Source: SYIM01 sp041182885
GTDB lineage: Bacteria; Pseudomonadota; Gammaproteobacteria; Burkholderiales; Burkholderiaceae_E
Assembly (NCBI GenBank): GCA_049423065.1
Contig: JBMSQB010000138.1
Location: 1-6,506 of the forward strand
DNA: 6,506 nt
Direction: 5' to 3'
Below the pieces are notes generated by a model, which did not search any database, was not told where the DNA came from, and worked only from the letters and a program-made list of their open reading frames with translations. Shown one piece after another: positions 5,701-6,506 of this stretch. A program made the position numbers and the translations under genes. Every line of letters starts with the position of its first letter. The stretch's first letter is position 1.

Positions 5701-6506
5701 ACGCTTAGCCAGGCAGACGTTCTAGCCGGTCGAATCAGCCAGCTGATACCGCGTTCATCGCTTGCCAACGACGGCGGATACGTCACATCGACCACCATCA
5801 CATCGGGTATCAACGGTCGAATCAGCGATGCGGAGGTGAGGCGCTTTACGGTCGACACGACTGCGCCGGCAACACCTGCCGTAGCGCTGCCCGAGTCATC
5901 CAATGGTGTCAGCGCAGCCGAGGCCACGAGCGCAGGCGGCACGCCGATCCTGGTGACACTGACTGCAGATCTGCGCATTGGCGATACCGTCAAGAGCGTC
6001 GTCACCAGTCCGAACGGTGGCTTGCTCACTTTGACCACGGTGCTCACCGCATCCGATCTTCCGCCGTCTCAAGGCGGAGTGGCGACCGGGTTGGGGCCTT
6101 TCACGATTTCGCAGGTCATTCCGAGTCTGATGCTGTCGGTGAATGGAGTTTGGACGACCGTTACGACGATCAGCGATCTGGCAGGCAACACCAGCCCCGC
6201 GGCGAGCGGCAGTTTTACGCTTGATGTCAGTGCGCCATCGGCAGCCTCGGTGAGCCTGCCGGAGTCACCCAACGGCGTGAGCGCAGCCGAAGTCGCCAGT
6301 GCGGGGGGCACACCGGTGGTGGTGACGTTATCGCCCGATCTGCGGGTGGGTGACACCGTCAGCACCGTGGTGACCGATCCGAATGGCGCGGTGAGCACGC
6401 TCACCACGGTGTTGAGTGCGGCCGACCTTCCGCCGTCACAGGGCGGCACTGCCGGCGGGAGCGGTCCGTTTACGATCAGCCAGCTGATCCCGAGCAGCGC
6501 GTTGAC
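2233..6506 (+). CDS. Giant Ig-repeat surface adhesin, BapA-like (5' part, runs off window)
   Basis: One uninterrupted frame of 1424 codons plus two bases reaches the window edge without a stop. The frame is bounded upstream by TGA at 2215-2217. The ATG at 2233 has only a weak AGGCG Shine-Dalgarno (2223-2227). The layout is a BapA-prefix-like domain (about 10-125), a hydrophobic segment (134-152), a proline linker (161-166), Ig-like modules (177-377), a non-Ig mostly helical segment (378-626), and more Ig-like modules (627 to the edge). There is no Sec signal peptide, as expected of large RTX/Bap adhesins exported by type I secretion with a C-terminal signal. Cysteine is absent from the translated part and Thr/Ser/Gly/Asp/Val dominate, typical of secreted repeat proteins. 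The likely role is cell-surface attachment or biofilm formation. The C-terminus, the total length and any type I secretion genes are outside the window. The adhesin class is fairly certain; the exact family and secretion route are inferred. Confidence 0.9.
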   Translation, partial: MDKPAKPRTPFKVRRLNTGQEFEPQVGAGQAGAPLKLVAARGDRFELIDSASAMAPVGLRAKRRGRDLLVLTDGFEEADLIIEGYFDDAVAGEVALLGRASDDRLAAYAIDRWWHPSLGVLTAEPQAITLTAEWAAVGWQWIAGGIGGVWLLNRLHGHDSPPPPAPSGALAAASDTEVLGDNLTRSRTPEIQGKGATPGHTIKVRIPATGEVLTTTVAADGTWSARVTNPLPDGTHTPEIIAQSPDGKQTPGTAVPFVIDATPSNAPVVNLPESPQSVNAVEAADGTTIVVTIPAGTVAGDIVTTVFRSPTGSETVRSVAITASDLSAGQIVQSISQSELKGGGTAYVDGQWTTRTTLTDAAGNVSTPSLSSFTLDTLLVIEGTVNAGPVSQGVQIEAFDPAGVSFGSAAVKSDGSFRIEKPSMGDYRGTVLVKAVDQNASGNNFLDEVTATPKSLDAVLRAVAVAEEGAAQFQLVGGAAVLTVHITPVSELAARKAGVTKDRAPEDAAVINQANENVAGALGLSPADVVAQPIPTNSQSFAASDGLSPGERYGLLLTKLSGLDSLNAGSIGTSLAQIEQNLQGSALSNEGKALIDQGRQQALSAMKAAQSSEEKTFLQDTPLNRQLLGDIVVTEQAVVGGKLKVTGTALPGSSVVVKMPDGSNQTALADERGVFEAISANPPPTLETKVELVGQDGLAQAVAHKAPATPMINAGNGTVVTGSGTPGTTVTVTDLSGRSLGTAKVDSLGQWSLTPPASLADDQVLKAMAVDDSGNVSATGEGAVDIEMVSVQMPSAGDGYISAAERASGAVRYEVALPGTAVVGDQVRTTLSRPDGSTITYVDTLTADDLAAKRIVRPVPVTDLVIDGEHRTAISLVTTVGSSVPAVQSFILDVSTPLAPVIAPSNGQVINGTAEPGTTVVVRDQTGVEVGKATVGVDGNWTIIPARPLPNGTALSALASDPAGNTSTPATGSVVTGTLLITGAVDSAGPVVGLLADGATTNDTSPLVSGTLGTELMAGQSLVVYRREGSGAFVRVGVARTEGLGFTFQDGAGSGVNAALPDGRYTWRAQVETAAGPVPGLAPSGEFDLFVDDSRPKTPTVLIAEASGGDSIITAAERVSDGGVPVMTVLGATVRAGDVVTTQVSLPDGSTRLLSNTLSQADVLAGRISQLIPRSSLANDGGYVTSTTITSGINGRISDAEVRRFTVDTTAPATPAVALPESSNGVSAAEATSAGGTPILVTLTADLRIGDTVKSVVTSPNGGLLTLTTVLTASDLPPSQGGVATGLGPFTISQVIPSLMLSVNGVWTTVTTISDLAGNTSPAASGSFTLDVSAPSAASVSLPESPNGVSAAEVASAGGTPVVVTLSPDLRVGDTVSTVVTDPNGAVSTLTTVLSAADLPPSQGGTAGGSGPFTISQLIPSSAL
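2761..3018 (+). repeat. Ig-like module A1 (residues 177-262)
   Basis: Short bacterial Ig-like fold. Pattern: PEIQGKGATPGHTIKV, then ADGTWSARV, then NPLPDGTHT, ending in FVIDATP. The G-x-G-x-P-G-x-x-(I/V)-x-V opening and the DG-x-W-(S/T) strand are hallmarks of Big_6/Big_13-type adhesin repeats. Confidence 0.75.
3022..3363 (+). repeat. Ig-like module B1 (residues 264-377)
   Basis: First copy (114 aa) of the longer module type. Its signature is LPESP near the start, VNAVEAADGTTIVVTI, GDIVTT, SPTGS, ITASDL, a W-TT strand (QWTTRTTLTDAAGN) and a closing SFTLDT. The later B modules follow the same order of motifs. Confidence 0.75.
3364..4110 (+). other. Non-Ig insertion in the adhesin (residues 378-626), beta then helical
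   Basis: The Ig rhythm breaks here. Residues 380-436 look like a small beta-sandwich (VIEGTVNAGPV, KSDGSFRIEKPSMGDYRGTV, LVKAVD). An EF-hand-like loop follows at 437-448. From about 455 to 616 the sequence is helix-prone and distinctive: LDAVLRAVAVAEE, ITPVSELAARKAG (486-498), NQANENVAGALGLSPADV (512-529), RYGLLLTKLSGLD (552-564), then NEGKALIDQGRQQALSAMKAAQSS. From memory, similar ITP-x-(S/T)-ELA and AN-x-x-VA-x-x-(F/L)GL patterns occur in other large proteobacterial Ig-repeat proteins, but I cannot attach a named family. It may be a spacer, a ligand-binding head or an interaction domain. Confidence 0.6.
4111..4353 (+). repeat. Divergent Ig-like module A2 (residues 627-707)
   Basis: A beta-rich module resuming the Ig array after the insertion: VVGGKLKVTGTALPGSSVVVKMPDG opens it, then DERGVFEAI stands where DG-x-W-(S/T) is usual, and VELVGQDG closes it. 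The Trp of the core strand is replaced by Phe and the module is more divergent than A3 or A4. Confidence 0.6.
4354..4596 (+). repeat. Ig-like module A3 (residues 708-788)
   Basis: Typical short module: TPMINAGNGTVVTGSGTPGT, VTVTDLSG, then DSLGQWSLTPPASLADDQ and AVDDSGNVS. The G-x-G-x-PGT-x-V-x-V start and the QWSL strand match A1 and A4. Confidence 0.75.
4597..4920 (+). repeat. Ig-like module B2 (residues 789-896)
   Basis: A 108-aa B-type module: GYISAAERASGAVRYEV, GDQVRTTLSRPDGS, LTADDLAAKRIVRPV, ISLVTTVG and closing SFILDVS. It is shorter and more divergent than B4/B5 but has the same motif order (SAAE, GD-x-V, PDGS, LTA-x-DL, FxLDv). Confidence 0.7.
4921..5160 (+). repeat. Ig-like module A4 (residues 897-976)
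   Basis: The clearest short module: APVIAPSNGQVINGTAEPGT, VVVRDQTG, VDGNWTIIPARPLPNGT, ALASDPAGNTS. This is a textbook bacterial Ig pattern with G-T-x-x-PGT-x-V-x-V, DG-N-W-T, L-x-x-G-T and D-x-AGN-x-S. Confidence 0.85.
5161..5520 (+). repeat. Ig-like module C (residues 977-1096)
   Basis: A third module type of about 120 aa. ITGAVDSAGPVVGLLADGA leads to TNDTSPLVSGTLG, AGQSLVVYRRE, LPDGRYTWRAQVET and closing FDLFVDDSRP. The D-x-x-G-x-x-x-G-x-(L/I) ... T(N/D)DT-P-x-(V/L)SGT signature is common in Ig-like modules of RTX-type adhesins. Only one copy is seen here. Confidence 0.7.
5521..5862 (+). repeat. Ig-like module B3 (residues 1097-1210)
   Basis: B-type, 114 aa: DSIITAAERVSDGGVPV, AGDVVTTQVSLPDGSTR, LSQADVLAGRISQLIP, YVTSTTITSGINGR and closing RRFTVDTT. 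It lacks the PPSQGG insertion of the two following copies. Confidence 0.75.
5863..6231 (+). repeat. Ig-like module B4 (residues 1211-1333), first 369-bp unit
   Basis: A 123-aa module: LPESSNGVSAAEATSAGGTP, DLRIGDTVKSVVTSPNG, LTASDLPPSQGG (the last six being an insertion absent from B1-B3), GPFTISQVIP, VWTTVTTISDLAGNTS and SFTLDVS. It is followed directly by a close copy at an exact 369-bp offset. Confidence 0.85.
6232..6506 (+). repeat. Ig-like module B5 (residues 1334-1424+), second 369-bp unit, cut by window edge
   Basis: A near copy of B4. LPESPNGVSAAEVASAGGTP, DLRVGDTVSTVVTDPNG, LSAADLPPSQGG, GPFTISQLIP. By hand alignment 64 of the 91 visible residues match B4, without gaps. The exact register (CTGCC at 5887 and 6256; CCGCCGTC at 6061 and 6430) shows a tandem duplication. 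More copies probably follow outside the window. Confidence 0.85.

Noticed and set aside
5424..6449. Two minus-strand frames whose translations resemble each other (VTT-LTVSP, GVPPAL-SAALTPL)
   Set aside because: The likeness only mirrors the tandem B modules on the + strand; they are antisense shadows of the repeats.
1..6506. CRISPR array, tRNA/rRNA genes, insertion sequence or attachment site
   Set aside because: No short regularly spaced repeats, tRNA-like folds, transposase signatures or terminal inverted repeats were seen; the only tandem repeats are protein-coding adhesin modules.

Overview
This GC-rich window has strongly GC-biased third codon positions, carries a TctC/Bug-type solute-binding protein and uses a TTG start with translational coupling. 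Together these suggest a Betaproteobacterium, probably Burkholderiales, where the Bug family is greatly expanded. That assignment is an inference from gene content; the window holds no rRNA or marker gene.

Region 1 (about 47-1981) is a compact two-gene unit on the + strand. The first gene encodes a periplasmic TctC/Bug solute-binding protein with a signal peptide. The second overlaps its stop codon by 4 bases (TTGA), starts at TTG behind a good Shine-Dalgarno, and encodes a BMP/PnrA-like (basic membrane protein, purine nucleoside-binding type) protein with no signal peptide. Two unrelated solute-binding folds, one exported and one apparently cytosolic, are therefore translationally coupled. 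No membrane subunit of either transporter type is visible.

Region 2 (1982-2232) is a 251-bp non-coding stretch with three inverted repeats: a perfect 7-bp stem just after the BMP-like gene (possible terminator), a perfect 16-bp palindrome (possible operator or hairpin), and a GC-rich stem-loop 36 bp before the next start codon.

Region 3 (2233-6506) is one open frame on the + strand that runs off the window without a stop: at least 1424 codons of a giant modular surface adhesin of the BapA / type I secretion class. It has a BapA-prefix-like N-terminal domain, one hydrophobic segment, a proline-rich linker, and then an array of bacterial Ig-like modules. A non-Ig, largely helical segment of about 250 residues interrupts the array. 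The last two modules repeat with an exact 369-bp (123-codon) period and are about 70% identical by hand count. The C-terminus, where a type I secretion signal would be expected, and any secretion genes lie beyond the window.

The solute-binding pair and the adhesin appear to be separate transcription units with no evident functional link. The least explained elements are the helical insertion in the adhesin and the leaderless BMP-like protein coupled to a Bug protein.
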